A stretch of DNA of 64,000 nt, taken from Isoetes taiwanensis. Taxonomy: Eukaryota; Streptophyta; Lycopodiopsida; Isoetales; Isoetaceae. The notes below the pieces were generated by a model that had not been told where the DNA came from, ran no database searches, and saw only the letters and a list, made by a program, of their open reading frames with translations. A program made the position numbers and the translations under genes. Below are positions 8,815-22,836 of the stretch, piece by piece (position 1 is the stretch's first letter; each line of letters starts with the position of its first letter). Location of the stretch: NCBI GenBank assembly GCA_021234155.1, contig JAJEKV010000047.1, positions 4,727,637 through 4,791,636 on the forward strand. Reading direction: 5' to 3'.

Positions 8815-9703
8815 AGATGTATACTTTCCTATGTCCAAGATATTCCTTAGAGAAAGAGGATCCAAAAATTCAAGACCGTCCTTGAAAAGTTTTGCAAAAC
8901 AATATACAAAATATCCCTTTAGGACATAAGAGCCAAAATTTCATGACTGACAATGACATTGGAGAAGTAACAAGAACGGGAATCAACATATAACATCTGA
9001 AGGCAATAACGAGGAAATAATGAGCCTCAAGTTTATTGCGTAAGGGAATCTATTTGCCTAAGGTTTTTCCTCTTGAACATTACTCGGCGATGCACTTTGT
9101 GGCTCCGCCGCTCATGTGCCAGCTCAGCTCGCATTGCAGCCTCAAAATTTCCCCCCGAGGGAACCACGCGACCTATAGATTCCCTCTTAGACCTAGATTC
9201 CAACAGGCCGGCAGATTGCAATCTTGCTTGCAACAAATACAAGCTTCTTGGAACCAAAGAGTTGGAATCGACATTCCACAGAAGCCGTGGTAGTTTTTCA
9301 ATTGAGGCTTTCTTGAGCTTAGCTGGCAGCTTTTCCCGCATCTGCCAGCCATCTGCTGGGCAAAATTCCCCGTCACAAAAAATCGTGATAACTGACTCCA
9401 CGTCAAGAATTTCCACCCTGCAGTGGAATCCCAACAGCAACCTTGGTTGCTTATTTGTTTCCCGTGGATTTGTCCTCACAGCAACTGCCGGCCGAGTGGA
9501 ATCTGGGACTTACTGAACATGGTGACCCATAGATTCCATGGTGAAGATGGTGTTGAATAACCCTCCATGATGTAACAAGTCAAATAATGGCCCAAAAGTG
9601 GGAATATGCGTGGCACATTGGCAAATGTTGCGGGAACGTGCCAACCCACTTTCTGACACGTCATATGCCACGTCACCTCCACGTAGGCGACCTCACACCG
9701 CAC

Positions 9704-9731
9704 AAACCCTATTCACAGCTGCTAAACCCTA
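9704..9731 (+). promoter_or_regulatory. Pair of telo-box-like AAACCCTA motifs upstream of PP1
   Basis: AAACCCTA occurs at 9704-9711 and 9724-9731, about 300 bases before the PP1 start codon, with ACGT-core motifs (CCACGTCACC, CCACGTAGG) just upstream at about 9668-9685. In plants, telo-boxes near the transcription start are common in housekeeping and growth genes. This is inference from motif and position. Confidence 0.4.
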
Positions 9732-10029
9732 GTCGTTCCATTAAGCGAAGAGTCCGGGCTTAAGCTCGATTTGCCATTTGTCTCTATACCCGGCTCAGAT
9801 TTTAGCCCCAGGTTGTACTCTCTGGACTCCGCGTTCTTATGGATTACCTTGCACTTGCACCCTTGTATCAGATTAGAAATCTTCCGACGTAATAATCACC
9901 AGAAATAGCCAAGGTAGCAACCCTGCACGCGTTCTTGACAGAACTTTCTGCTTTTATTGATGTATAGATGCCAATGAATTCTTCCCTTATGTGTTCAGGT
10001 CGGATTGTTAGATTTTGAGTTTTAGGAGC

Positions 10030-11473
10030 ATGGATCCTGCTACTCTTGATGATATTATTGTCAGGCTTCTGGAGGTCAGAAATGGCCGGCCTGGCAAGCA
10101 GGTTCAACTGTCGGAGGGGGAAATCCGGCAGCTTTGTCTAACCTCCAAGGATATATTTTTGGCACAACCTAATTTGTTGGAGTTGGAGGCGCCCATAAAA
10201 ATTTGTGGTAGGTCATTTGGCCTATGGTTCTGGCAGAGACACAGAATACCCGATGCATTTTAAGTAGACTCTTGCAGGTTCTTCGAGGTCGTTAGGTCCG
10301 TCCATATTTGTATTCCCCATTTGGGGCTTGTGAAGATGTCTGCTTTACAATCTATCCTCTTGTCTAGTCTCAGGTCAAGGTATGCTATTTCAAATTTCTT
10401 GTCCTCCATGGGAATCAAATCCCAAGAATTGAATCCCAATTCGATAGCTCAACACAAATTTTACTATTAGGTGCTGGTCCATAGTTTTCCTGCAGTATTA
10501 GCATGTTTGAGGATGTTCGGCGGTTGTTTCTTGGAAGCCAGTCATATTCTTTACATGAGTTTACTGTTATATTCAGGTTGTTGATTGAATTTGGGACTTG
10601 AAATGTAGGTGACGTACATGGGCAATATTCTGATCTGCTGAGGTTGTTTGAATATGGTGGATTCCCCCCAGATGCTAACTACTTGTTTCTTGGAGATTAT
10701 GTGGACCGAGGCAAGCAGAGCTTGGAGACCATATGCTTACTTCTGGCATATAAAATAAAGTATCCAGAGAACTTTTTCCTTTTAAGAGGCAACCATGAAT
10801 GCGCATCGATTAACAGGATATATGGCTTTTATGATGAGTGCAAACGTCGTTTCAATATCAGATTGTGGAAGACATTTACCGACTGCTTCAACTGCTTGCC
10901 TGTTGCAGCTTTAATTGATGAGAAAATTCTGTGCATGCATGGTGGACTCTCGCCAGACTTAAAAAATTTGGACCAAATAAAAAAAATATCCAGACCAACG
11001 GATGTTCCAGATACAGGATTGTTATGTGATCTTTTATGGGCTGATCCAGACAAAGATGTGCAAGGTTGGGGGGAAAATGATCGGGGTGTGTCCTTCACCT
11101 TTGGCTCTGATAGTGTTTCTGAATTCTTAGAGAAGCACGACCTTGATCTCATCTGTCGTGCACATCAGGTACTTTTCGTTTTGGAAATTTGAAGCTCACT
11201 ATAGATGTACGTATCTCATTTTTAAGCTCGAACCAGGTTGTGGAGGACGGGTATGAGTTTTTTGCCAAGAGGCAATTGGTGACCATATTCTCGGCGCCCA
11301 ATTACTGTGGTGAATTTGATAATGCTGGGGCAATGATGAGCGTAGATGATACTTTAATGTGCTCTTTCCAAATTCTTAAACCAGCAGAGAAGAAGTCTAA
11401 GTTTCCAACCTATGGAAATGCTAGCATGGCAAGGCCAGCGACCCCTCCACGCGGCATGAAGGTGATCACGTAA
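10030..11473 (+). CDS. TOPP: Serine/threonine protein phosphatase PP1 catalytic subunit
   Basis: Three exons, 10030-10207, 10609-11168 and 11237-11473, join in frame (975 nt, 324 residues) with GT-AG borders TGTG|GTAGGT, ATGTAG|GTGAC, CATCAG|GTACT and ACCAG|GTTGTG. The start [16 protein letters not shown] matches the usual PP1 N-terminus; an upstream in-frame ATG at 10015 would add MSFRS and is less likely. Metal-binding and catalytic motifs are all present: GDVHG, GDYVDRG, RGNHE, then HGGLSPD and [13 protein letters not shown]. The late [16 protein letters not shown] block is intact. The C-terminus is a short plant-type tail ending [13 protein letters not shown]1 removes phosphate from Ser/Thr in nucleus and cytosol with regulatory partners. 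The full domain, clean splice sites and no lesions indicate a functional gene. Confidence 0.96.
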
Positions 11474-11542
11474 CCTGCTTTCAGAAAGTTTTGGCATGTT
11501 TGTTTATGTGCTGATGTTGGTCCGCATATATGTGAGATATTC

Positions 11543-11746
11543 ATGTAGACATAATCGATTGATATCACACAAAATTTTGGTGTTGTATGCCCAAATTGGC
11601 AGGAAAGTTATGATAGGAGCCAGAATAGAAATTCTGGCACTATTATTATGTAGACATGATAGGTTTGGTATTATGCATACTTTTGCTGTATGTAATTGGC
11701 AAAGATATGATAGGAACTACAATAGAAATTTTGGCATTATTCTTGA
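11543..11746. repeat. Two imperfect ~105-bp tandem units 3' of PP1
   Basis: ATGTAGACAT at 11543 and 11648 begin two units that share ATGATAGGA...TAGAAATT(C/T)TGGCA. They lie in the 3' flank or 3' UTR of PP1. Beyond them, 11750-13130 is AT-rich with no ORF or motif that I can support. Confidence 0.6.
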
Positions 11747-13132
11747 AATGTTATTTTAGTTTTTTGATTTAAGTTTTGTGCATTTCTAAACCTTTCACCT
11801 TTTGATGGTATTCTTGCGGTCATTTTATTAAAATGGTATGGCTAGTCATGTTGTGGACAGAATCGCAGAGATTCGAATTATAGCATTTATTCAAGTTGTT
11901 GATGGTGTGTCTGATAAGGTTACTTCTCTTAGAATCATCATATCATGTTGAACATGGGTTATTACATCTAGGCTGGTTGGCTTGTATTAATTGTCATATT
12001 GTCACTATGAGTGCTGCTGAGGAATGCGGATGTGGGTTAATTATTTCTAGTTAATATTGGTCCAAAGTATATAAGAGGTTATGAGCTCTTTGGTGATTCC
12101 TAGGTTGTTTAATTTAATAGCTGTTTCCTTACTTTATATGCACAAATATTGAATGCAAAGGACGATCTGATTGGTCACCGAACTGCCTTCTGTTTCTGAC
12201 ATCAGTTATGAGGACTAGAAACCCAAGCGAATATCTTCAAGTCAATAAACCAATTAGAAAGACTTTTTAGTCTTGGGAATGCTATTCATGAGCCAAATTT
12301 ATTATACCAGCTATAGTGGGATGGGATTTTGTGTCATTTTCTGTAATCTTGTCCATGTTCCTCTTTTAGACCGCAGGCTTTTCTGGAGACACGCTTGGGC
12401 CTTCATCCAGGCAAAGCCTATAGATTTGATATTGTGAATTTGTGCACTGTTTTAAGTGTAGCTTCATTGCAATTTGCCTTGTCTTAATAACGTTGATGGC
12501 TGGGGATTTAAATTCTGTTTCCTTGTTTGCGACCTATGACCTGTTAACATCGTTTTGAGGTTCCATCATGAGTTTACTTTTGTCATAACTGACGTTTATG
12601 GGCAATTCAAGTACATGTACTGTGTCTGCAGGCATTGGCTGCTTCTGGGGGAGCTAAGGATTAGCCTCACTTCCAGCAAGAGATGTTGCAATACTAAAAT
12701 GTTGGTGAAATCTGTGTTTGGATTTCTCTGCTAGTCATTGGCCATGCTCTTGAAAAATGAAACAAAGGGAGTGGATCACCTTGTCAAAATGTATAGTAAG
12801 AGTGAGTTGTGCTTAAATTTGGGGTTATTTTCTTTGTTTGCCTATATGACAGAGACTATTAGCATGTATAGGTTTTTCATATAAATTGACAACATGCCAT
12901 GGTCTGGGACATTCAGATAATTTCAAAATTTGCCATTACATGATTGTGTCTTGGAATCATAGAAAAGAGTTTCCGTGTTTGATGAAGTCCAGGTTCTTGG
13001 GGAGGTAAGGCATCATTTATTTAGGAGCTACTCAATAGTGCTGCAGAAACTGCTTTTATCTTAACTAGTATTTTTGCCAGAAGCTTAAATAAATGTAGGA
13101 AACAAGAACATTGTTGGATGTAAATCAACACT

Positions 13133-13560
13133 TTGGCACTATTCTAGAACGACTTTTTGGTTTAAATGACCTGTTTAGTTGGAATTTTATCATATGCAGG
13201 CACTATTTTAGAACCTTTTTGTTTTAAATAACAATTTGGTTATGTATGGAATTTTATGACCTGCATGTAGGTTTAAGGAAAAATTATCAAAATGCCGATA
13301 TTCTATGGAAATTATACATAGAAATTATGAAAATACCCCCCCTCGCGAATTTGGATTACCCCCCCTCGCGAATTTGGATCAATCCGCCCATGAATTTAAT
13401 TTTCTCCCCATACAAAAGCTTTCTTATTCTAGTCATTAAATAATCACTTCAACATTGCGTCTCAACAAAATCATCCTTTTCAAGTTGCAACCAAGATTTG
13501 GCATCAAGAGCGCGTCTTAACAAAATCATCCCTTTCAAGTTGCAACCAAGATTTTAATAC
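13133..13560. repeat. Cluster of short tandem duplications
   Basis: Three independent direct duplications lie close together: about 70-bp units around 13133-13270 (GGCACTATT(C/T)TAGAAC), an exact 23-bp pair at 13334-13356/13357-13379 (TACCCCCCCTCGCGAATTTG...), and a ~46-bp pair around 13456-13501/13510-13556 (AACAAAATCATCC). No coding signal overlaps. Between 13600 and 16600 only short, unconvincing ORFs occur. Confidence 0.7.
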
Positions 13561-16500
13561 CTTCCCCCAATACCAAATGAATTGGGCAAACATAATTGCA
13601 ACCAAGATTTGCATCAAGTAACAAAATCATTTTGGCATCAATGCTCTTGATTTTGGGTTTTCTTCAACTTCATGCATAAACCTAAACTTGTAAGATCTTG
13701 GCACTCTTTTAGTTGTTCCTGCTTCAAGTTTTTCCTTTTTTGCAAGTTGCATCGAATTAGTAAATGTCACACGTGTTGGCAAAATTGTGTAATAAGATGT
13801 AAGCAATTACAATTAGAGGTTGCCCATTCTGCTGGAACTCTATACTAGCTTAAAGTTTGAAGCAAAGCATTGCCTCTACATTTTATTTAGGAGAGACGCT
13901 CTCAAAAGCTTAATTTGGAGGCTAAAGATATTAGCAAAGTCAAGGATCCTATCTAAGACCACCTTCGGAATAGGCATTGTAATTCTTCGAAATATAGACT
14001 AGTCTATGGCATGGTTCCGAAATAGAGATTGGTCTGGCATGGTTTCGAAATAGAGAGTGATCTTTGCAGTTGTTTTACGGATTCATCTGGGCAATTTTCA
14101 TGCTGAAATAGGAGTGCGGGAATAGCATAGACGCACTTCAATAAATTAATAGAATACAAGAAATTAATGGAGGAGGAGGAATAATTTTTATGTCATGTTA
14201 CAAGGGCATTTTTTTGTCCCTTAAAAGAATGGGTAACTAAAAAAAAGAAATAGCTATTAAAATAAAACTAGCCCAAACTATTTCATTAATTTGTACAAAA
14301 CATTTCTCCTGCTCTAAAATGGGTTCATTGAACTCTAGTGGGTTTAAAAAAAATTCAAAAAGTTGTAAGCCATTGGATTTGGATTGTTCCTCCTATGATT
14401 TTGTGCAATGGGGTCTAGATGCCACATGTGGCAGGATGTCGCACCCACATGGCAGTTCCAGCGGAGTAATGGCGGTGAAGAATAACGGCGATGGCCTAGA
14501 TCAGATAGAAAGCTACAGATTGAAGAAAGAAAATGCTTTAAATCCTTGAACAACACTTCTACATGCAAGCTTATAGTTCAGAATGATTCTTAGAGCCATA
14601 GTTGCTGCTTAGATCACTGCCCTGGAATGTCCTCTGTTGCAGTGGCAAAGGATGGTTGTGAGCATTCTTACGGTATTGAGAATGCATTAAATCAGAAGGA
14701 TGCTCTAAATCGGCTAAAATTGACCTTAAGCAATGTCTACTTCATAAAGGGATATGGTGTTTTTCTACATGCTATGCTTTTGGATATCGATGCAGAGATG
14801 TGTGAGATTGTGGATTTTCTAATTCTCGATGGCACACCTTCCTTGCTCTATTATCATTTAGTTGTGAGATAGGTTGGTGTTGTACTATGTTTCAGGTGTA
14901 AGGGAAGTGACTGTCTTCTAGATGCGCTGCTTGTTCCACCATAACATGACTCTCTAGTTGCATTCACTAGCATGATGCGTCTCAGAAGAGAGCAAGTCTT
15001 CCTGCCTTGTCAGACCAAGGGAGATACAACCTTGAAGTATCCCGTATGGCTACATCTCTAGCTAGCAGTCTAAAGTTAAGACTCGATCTCTTTGCAAAAT
15101 ATGCATAGAGGAGGCGGATGAAGTGGGCTCCACTTGCCATTGTTTCTATGCCAGGCAATGTCATTGTCATATAGCCAATGTCATTGTCATATCTTCCGTC
15201 TGTTGATATCTAGAGGGCTAGTCTATCAGTTGTTCCCCCATGAGTCTGAGCCTGAGCGCATCTATGCCATGTGATGTTGATGCTATGTGCTTTGCCGTTG
15301 TATTGGATTATGGTGCTCCACCATTTGTGGTGGTTATGATGTTATTATATATGTATTGTCATGTGCTTGCCTTGATATGCTACCCCAAGGAAGACAAGAA
15401 AATGACATGTTCATTCCACGCCAGCCCTTGAGCACCAGCGAGAGGCTAACATACAGTGAACTAGCTCATGCAAACTATAGAGGTCGATAAAATGGGAACT
15501 CCAACATTTATATGGTTGGGGCATCTTATAGATGAGGGGACATCACAACTGTGATACTGCCAATGCCCCCCATTCAACAATCCTCAAAGTGCGGGGCCCA
15601 ATGCAATAGATTCATTGTCGCCATGCATGGTCGAGAGATTGTGGTGGACGGTATCACTGTGGGCCAATTATGCCGAAGTAGATAAGCAAAATTATTTTCG
15701 TGCACAAAAATATATTGAATTGAGTTGAATTGGATGCTTTTATCGTCCGCGGAGACCAATCGGCTTATTGGACCCAAAGAAGGATCACAATAGATGTATT
15801 ACTGTCTGGATCGAAAAATCCGCGCCCCGAAGAACATTTGAGAAAAAATCGCGGCAGTAATAAGAATGCTGACAAACTGTAGAAATATACATCTATACAT
15901 AATGAGATATTATGGAATATGTCAAGGCAATGTTCGAGGGCATAGTTGGGCTTGCATATCCATCATCTCTTGAAGATATAATCCCAGCAATAACACTAAA
16001 TTCGTGCTTAATATCACATGCAACGGCTGATTAGGCCTGATCAGCTCAGCGTAGCATGCCCAGATGTGACTGTACATCGAACAGCTCTGAAGAGTGTAAT
16101 AGCAAGGGTAAGGGGCCAGCTTAAACATATGTAAATTTTAAAAAGTTTATATATATACTTAAACACGTATCTATCTTATTAATTTGGGTTTTCCCTGGGC
16201 CAGAAACTCTTTTGGTTTTTTCTTAAGATTGTGTTCCTAGAATTTTAAAGGTTTTGGCCAAAGCAAGTATTCTTGGTGTTCAAAATATCGATATGTGTTT
16301 TTTCGGATGATTTCAACGTTTCTCTCCTGTTGTGCGATCCCTGCTTAATTTTGGTATCATAAATGGTCATAAGTGGTGATCTTGATGGTTAGGTATGTAG
16401 AAGCTTACAAGCCATCGATTTCACATCATGCAGGTTTTAGGGCTTTTTTCGAGGCGTTAGTAACATTTAGTGGAGGCTTGTATGAAGATGTTCTGACACA

Positions 16501-16601
16501 TGGAGGACTGTGATCGCGGCAACTGTTTTTTTTATTTCTCCAGATATGTCCCAACATGGAGCTCTTTGCAAACACAGAAATCGTGTTTGAGGCTAATATT
16601 G

Positions 16602-18110
16602 TTTCCTTCAGTTGATGGTTTTAAATAGTGAGGCAATAGAGTTCAAAATATTCCACGTAATGCATGTCCTAAGTTCTTCAATGATTGGCATGCTTTATCC
16701 CTTAATGTAGTTTTGTCTCTCCCCCTTCCCCCTCCTCCCCCCACACCCCTCCCTTTTTTTTCGCTAATTTTCCATATGTTGTGGTCATGGAACAACCTTA
16801 AAATTTTTGAATAAGAGCTCCAAATTGCCTCAGACGCCTGCAAGAAATTCATCCATGTTGTATTATTTTGCACCCAAGACTCAACTTGTTGTGTTACTTG
16901 GACTCATATTAAAAGATTTATTCATCGATTAGATTTTGTATTACACGTAAGTAGAATCTAGTGTGTTTGTTCCAGATAGATTTTTTAGTGTGTCTGAGCA
17001 AATTTTTATCGAGCTTTTAGTGCACAAGATATCGAAGATCTTCTGAAATCTCATCAAGCAATACGTATGAGCATTGAAGTATTATTTGGTTTTGTTATCT
17101 TTTAAGCACAATTCAGCCTTAAGGTCAATATCTTCTTACTTTCAATTTCCTTATGATGCAACTCCATTTCAGTTTGTATTGGACAAGTGCTCTGATCTCT
17201 AGTAGGTGTCACCTTCTCTGGCTATTCAGGCTATGACGAGTTTTGCATTAGGGTCGCTTACATTCACTTGCTAATATAATGCAGAGACATTAGGCTAATC
17301 CTTTAAATGCTTTCCATTGAACTGACATATGCATTCCTATTTTTATGGTTACTTGCCTAGTTTCCTTCAGTTGATGGTTTTAAATAGTGAGGCAATAGAG
17401 TTCAAAATATTCCAGGTAATGCATGTCCTAAGTTCTTCAATGATTGGCATGCTTTATCCCTTTATGTAGTTTTGTCTCTCCCCCTTCCCCCTCCTCCCCC
17501 CACCCCCCTCCCTTTTTTTTGCTAATTTTCCATCCGTTGTGGTCGTGGAACAACCTTAAAATTTTTGAATAAGAGCTCCAAATTGCCTCAGATGCCTGCA
17601 AGAAATTCATCCATGTTGTATTATTTTGCACCCAAGACTCAACATGTTGTGTTACTTGGACTCATATTAAAGGATTTATTCATCAATTAGATTTTGTATT
17701 ACATGTAAGTAGAATTTAGTGTGCTTGATCCAAATAGATTGTTTAGTGTGTCTGAGCAAATTTTTATCGAGTTTCTAGTGCACAAGATATCGAAGATCTT
17801 GTGAAATCTCATCAAGGAATATGTCTGAGAATTGAAGTATTATTTGGTTTTGTTATCTTTTAAGCACAATTCAGCCTTAAGGTCAATATCTTCTTACTTT
17901 CAATTTCCTTATGATGCAACTCCATTTCAGTTTGTATTGGACAAGTGCTCTGATCTCTAGTAGGTGTCACCTTCTCTGGCCATTCTGGCTATGGCGAGTT
18001 TTGTCGCTTACATTCACTTGCTAATATAATGCAGAGACATTAGGCTAATCCTTTAAATGCTTTCCATTGAATTGACATATGCATTCCTGTTTTTATGGTT
18101 ACTTGCCTAG
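16602..18110. repeat. Tandem duplication, two ~755-bp units
   Basis: Unit 1 (16602-17360) and unit 2 (17361-18110) begin TTTCCTTCAGTTGATGG and end TTACTTGCCTAG, joined head to tail. They differ by scattered substitutions and an 11-bp deletion in unit 2. Each includes a C-rich tract (CTCTCCCCCTTCCCCC) and a short minus-strand ORF (NNTTWMNFLQASEAIWSSYS), which I do not recognise; its near identity reflects the duplication. It is non-coding as far as I can see. Confidence 0.9.
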
Positions 18111-21100
18111 TTTTTAAAATTACATGCCCTTTTTATTTTTTCTAGCAGGTAGAATCAATTTATTGTTTGTTGGTGTAGAAGCTTCAATAGATTTATGTAA
18201 CAGATATACCGAGGGTGCATCTTCCTTGGTTCGATGCGGCAGGATGAGCTGCTCTCTTCGAGGAAGCATCATGCCAATTTGACAGTCAGAGAGTCGTACT
18301 TGCTCATGCTCATACTCGACCTCAGCTAGGAGGGGTCAAACTCATATCTTGCCCTCTCGCTGTGGCAAGCTATTAATTCTAGCAGGCAACGGTCTCCTGG
18401 TAACATTCTACAACAAGAGACCAAGTGCACTCGGACAAGGCTTTCCTTATACGACGCCACTCAATCCCCTTTGTCCATGATCTTGTAGGCTCCTATGTGC
18501 AGGCTGAATCTAATGGAAATCAATGAGGTTGTTCATTAGAGTCATCTCTTATGCATGGTTCTTACGTTTTGATAATAGCATGATATACGCCAAGAAGCAA
18601 CTCCAAGTAGCTCCCAATATAGTGGAGATGGCACTTCGTGGCTGGATAAACAAGATATGTAGCATTAAGGCTATTTGTCTTAGACTGCAGTATAACTTTG
18701 ACACTTATGATATGTAAACAAATGTGGAGACCTAATCCACAAATGCATACTAGATGGATTTCACATATTGTTCCGCCTCCATAATTTTAGGGTTGAGTTC
18801 ACTATTTCCCTCCCTTTGACAGATACCTTTGATAGATAATAGAAAAAGTACCAATGACGGATTTGTGAGCTGCGGATATAATCTTAATGCTTGCCGTGAA
18901 CTTCTCTAAGTTTTGGATCTTAGCATGCATGTATGGCAGGTAAGCATGCCAGTTCTTGAAAGCTATAGCCTGGTAAGCATTTCTTACTGGCCGTTTCACA
19001 TTGCATGATCTAAACATGGAGGGTGCCACAATGTACTGCTGCAATGATCAAGCAGGCCGGATTTGTAAGCATCAATACATATTTTATCTCTGAAAGTGGC
19101 AGCTTCAAAAAGGGGCTATGTTATGCAAGTTTGCTTGGCCTTGAAGAAAAATCCACAATCTGAGCTTGAAATAGAAGAACACCAGGTTTGGGATTTTATT
19201 AGATAAACTTTAGCTATTCATCTTATGTAGATACGCATGTCTCCAATTTGTACTTCAAACAATGCTCCACATATTTGCTTCTGTACTTTATATATGCTTA
19301 TAGCAACTGTGCTAACATTCATGCAAAATGCTTTGGATGTTGAACTTCGTGCTATTTTAGCTTCATCTTTAAGGCATGTTGCTATTGACAAATGATGCAT
19401 TTGGTACTATGCCTAAGGACCTTTCTTCTAGCTTTTATTTTAGTTGGGCAAAGAAGGTACAATAAGTGAAAAAGGTGATAAACCGAGAAGCTTATCGTAC
19501 CTTTTGGCCCTTGCATGGTTACCTTTATCAAGCTAACTGTGTATTGAATGGCTGCAGGTATCAAACTTCTTCTCTTATTGTGTTTTCATTGTTTCTACTC
19601 GATCTAAGTTGAAGAAAGATGATCCGATGATCATGGCTGCAACTTTTGGTGATATTTCTAAATTATATCTTCTAGATTTATGGCATCTGGAATGGAATAG
19701 ATGAACATATTGACTGGTATACTCTTATCTATAAGAGCCCATCTCTATCATTTTGACTAATTGTCTATAATCTATGCCTTAACTACTCTTATGATAAACT
19801 ATTTGCATTACCTTGTAATATATGATATTATGCCATAGGCGGTCTTGGGAAGCATTGTTAAACTATGCTCAATGTTTGAAGTTGAACATATATGATCTAT
19901 ATTCTACAGTTGGATCTATGAAAGTGTTGTACTTCTATGTGAAGACATTCATGCTTATTTGATGTAGTAAAATTCTTGCTTTAAATGTACAAAGTTTATC
20001 TATGGCCTTTTGATTTAAGGTTCAAATTCTATTTATTCAGGCTGGTTCTTTTGAGCTAAAGCACAAAGTCTATTTGATATATTTCATGTTCAAATTTGTA
20101 TTCTGAAACTTCTTTTCAAGCTAGTTCTTTTGAACCAGCCCATGTCTACATCCACATGGTTTAAGCTAATCTGTTAAAAAACATCGGATATATCCCTAGT
20201 TCGACAATCTCCACTGAAAGGGTCATCCCGTGAGGGAGTCTTCCACTTCTATTACCCAATCAAGGAGCCCATACATCCTTGATACATATTAGCACAACTA
20301 ACTTGTTAATTAGAGCAAATCACCAATTCTACAAGTAGAATAGAAGACAACTTATACCACCAAAACTTATACAGTTGTACGAACCCCATAAACACATTAT
20401 TATGGTATTTATGATCTAATTTGAGCCTAGATTGCCATGTCGCAGCTTCCTATTGAATCAAGTGGCCCAATCATAGAGTTTGGCCTGAATTTCAAGGTTA
20501 CAAATAGAGTAGGAACTTTAAATCATATTTTTAGATTCTAGCAGCTTGGAGAAGGAGCTCAAAGGTCAAGACATGGCAGCTCCAGGTGGAAGGAGGCCTC
20601 ACAGTAGACGCCAAGCTTGCAAAGGAGCTACTCCAGCAGATCACTCCTCGATGATTTTCGAGATAGAAGCATTCCAAGGTCTGGGCACATGTCAAGGGTC
20701 AAGTGGGCGTTAGTTGTAGGTGGATTTGTCAGCTAGATTGTCATCTAATTTTAGCCCAGATGCCTTCTTGAGCTTAAGGACCCTAACCCTAAAACGAGAC
20801 TGACCAATGAATCCTACCTTAGGATAGTTAGGTTATAACTATTGTTCTATTATGTTTTGTTATAACGATCATGGACGTTATCTCTATTTGCACCTCTTGT
20901 GCTTGAGGTAGTGGGGTAGAAAAAAATACTATCTTTCAATGGTTAGTAGGGTATACATGACACAAAAAGGATGGAACATAAATGGCACATAATCTGCCAG
21001 TTGTGCATATATTTTCCATTTATACCCTGCTATTTCTCTGCCATTTACACCTATTTTTGTTGTGGGGTGCATACATTTTAACGTATCAAAATATCCACGT

Positions 21101-22836
21101 AGCCTAACCAAGGATAAGGTCAAAGTTGCATACGTTAAATACGAAAAAAGTATGAAACATATGAAACTCCCCTCTTTTTAGTAAAAATATGCATTTTATA
21201 TGTAAGAGAAAACAACCGATAGAAAGTCGTCGGAAAGTGATGTGGCCCTGAAAGTCAGCGACGTAGCCGTGTATAAATCATGGCATTTGCCTTTTTTGCT
21301 TCTGTAGGTGCACCACTTGCAAAGGTGGCGGCTGTATTTCTGCTCGTTTGCGGATGCCTTGTGGACGTGGTGTCCATGGAAACAATAGACGCGGGCGTGG
21401 GGCATTGCGGACGTGGGTTGCAAGGTGCGCAGACTGTGCAGAATCCTAGCGACTGCAAGAAGTGCACTCACGGCTGTAGAGAAATTATGCGGCCGCGCTT
21501 TGCGGTCAATGCGGACACTGCAGAGTTGTCGTGTCTGCTTGCTGTACAAACACGGCCACAAGGATGGAATCTTTTGATATGGGCGGTGGACAATGGAATT
21601 TTTTGACAAACATGAAGAAGCTACTACAAAATGGCATTTGGGTTGATCCAACAATTGATTGAGTGCATTGTATTGATCGATTGATCAACCAGTTGAGAGA
21701 CACTTGAAGCCAGACTGACAATCTTCTTGCTGGATCCCAACCAACCTACCAACAATCTCTTGCCCGAATCTCTACTGGCCTACCAGCTATGTACTTCACT
21801 TCTGATTCCATACTTTATTTCTAATTGATTTGATCCATTGTTGACCTCTTTTTCAATTCACACATCAATCATTCATGGAGAGTTTGCCGTTCACAATGCA
21901 AAGTTTGCCCATTTGATAGAGGTTGAGCAGACTGCAGTCTCACCCCGATCCTCGCGATACTGCGTTGAAGGATTGCTCACAGCAAGTGAGGTCTCCTGTA
22001 GTCTCGACATCCATGCCGTCGAGAGGCTGAAAGTATCGCAAACAACTTATAGATGTACATAGAGATATGCTCCGGTATGCTGCAGCTGATGCTCGTGAAT
22101 GAGCATCAAGAATGGCCTGAGTGAGTCACCTCATGACATACAGGAGTTGTTGGCCATGTCAGATACTTACGAGCATGTTGTCGAGTTTCCACCCGAATGG
22201 TATGCATGTGTCCGCGTATGGCTATATACAATCATCCAAAACAAAAAGGTGCACATCTTCGTAGCCACAGACTGAACAGAGTGGCTTGAAATTTCTGTAT
22301 CGAAGTCTTCATTGCACGGGGTAAAATGATGTCGCAACATTTCTATGCATGCAGAGCAAATGTGAAAAACATACTCCACTATTTATGCTTTAGAGACTCC
22401 AAATGGGAATACTTACCAGTGTAATCAGTTAAAAGGTTTCTAAGAGGGTCAAAAGTACCAAATCCCAAAATTAAAAATGGACCTGAGATAAGTACCAAGC
22501 TTAGCATAGAGCACTGAAAATTACATGCAATTTACTATTGCAAATCATTATTGAAATTCCAAAATGTAGCAGCTACATGAGCTTTTTATAAGTCAGTTCT
22601 TCAAATATATTTAGGCTAACATCTACTATGATCTTATATCTGATCTCCAAGCGTTACCAAATATGATCTACGTTGCAAAAAATGGAGCCATATAGACCCC
22701 AGTTACGTGCTTGAAGTCTGAAAAGCAAGCATAGGGATAAGAAGGAACCCAAAATTTTTATCTGAACAAGCCGAAACCTTGCTCTTCCTCATCCCCAGCC
22801 GAACCAACCTTCCTGAATCAACACAACAGAGAGATG
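18111..22836. other. Gene-poor spacer
   Basis: No recognisable gene, RNA gene or element was found. A telomere-like AACCCTAACCCTAAAA occurs near 20784. ORFs on both strands at 21196-21654 overlap without homology I can name; the plus one (MAFAFFASVGAPLAKVAAVF) begins hydrophobic but is otherwise unremarkable. Confidence 0.4.

Noticed and set aside
9033-9516. Overlapping ORFs of ~148 codons on both strands upstream of PP1
   Set aside because: Neither frame shows a recognisable domain, and at least one must be spurious. Composition does not decide between them, and no splice or poly-A context supports either.
10829-11152. Minus-strand ORF inside PP1 exon 2
   Set aside because: Antisense shadow of the conserved PP1 coding sequence.
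21196-21654. ORFs on both strands, including a plus one with a hydrophobic start (MAFAFFASVG)
   Set aside because: No homology or conserved motif. Opposite-strand overlap suggests chance open frames in a GC-richer stretch.
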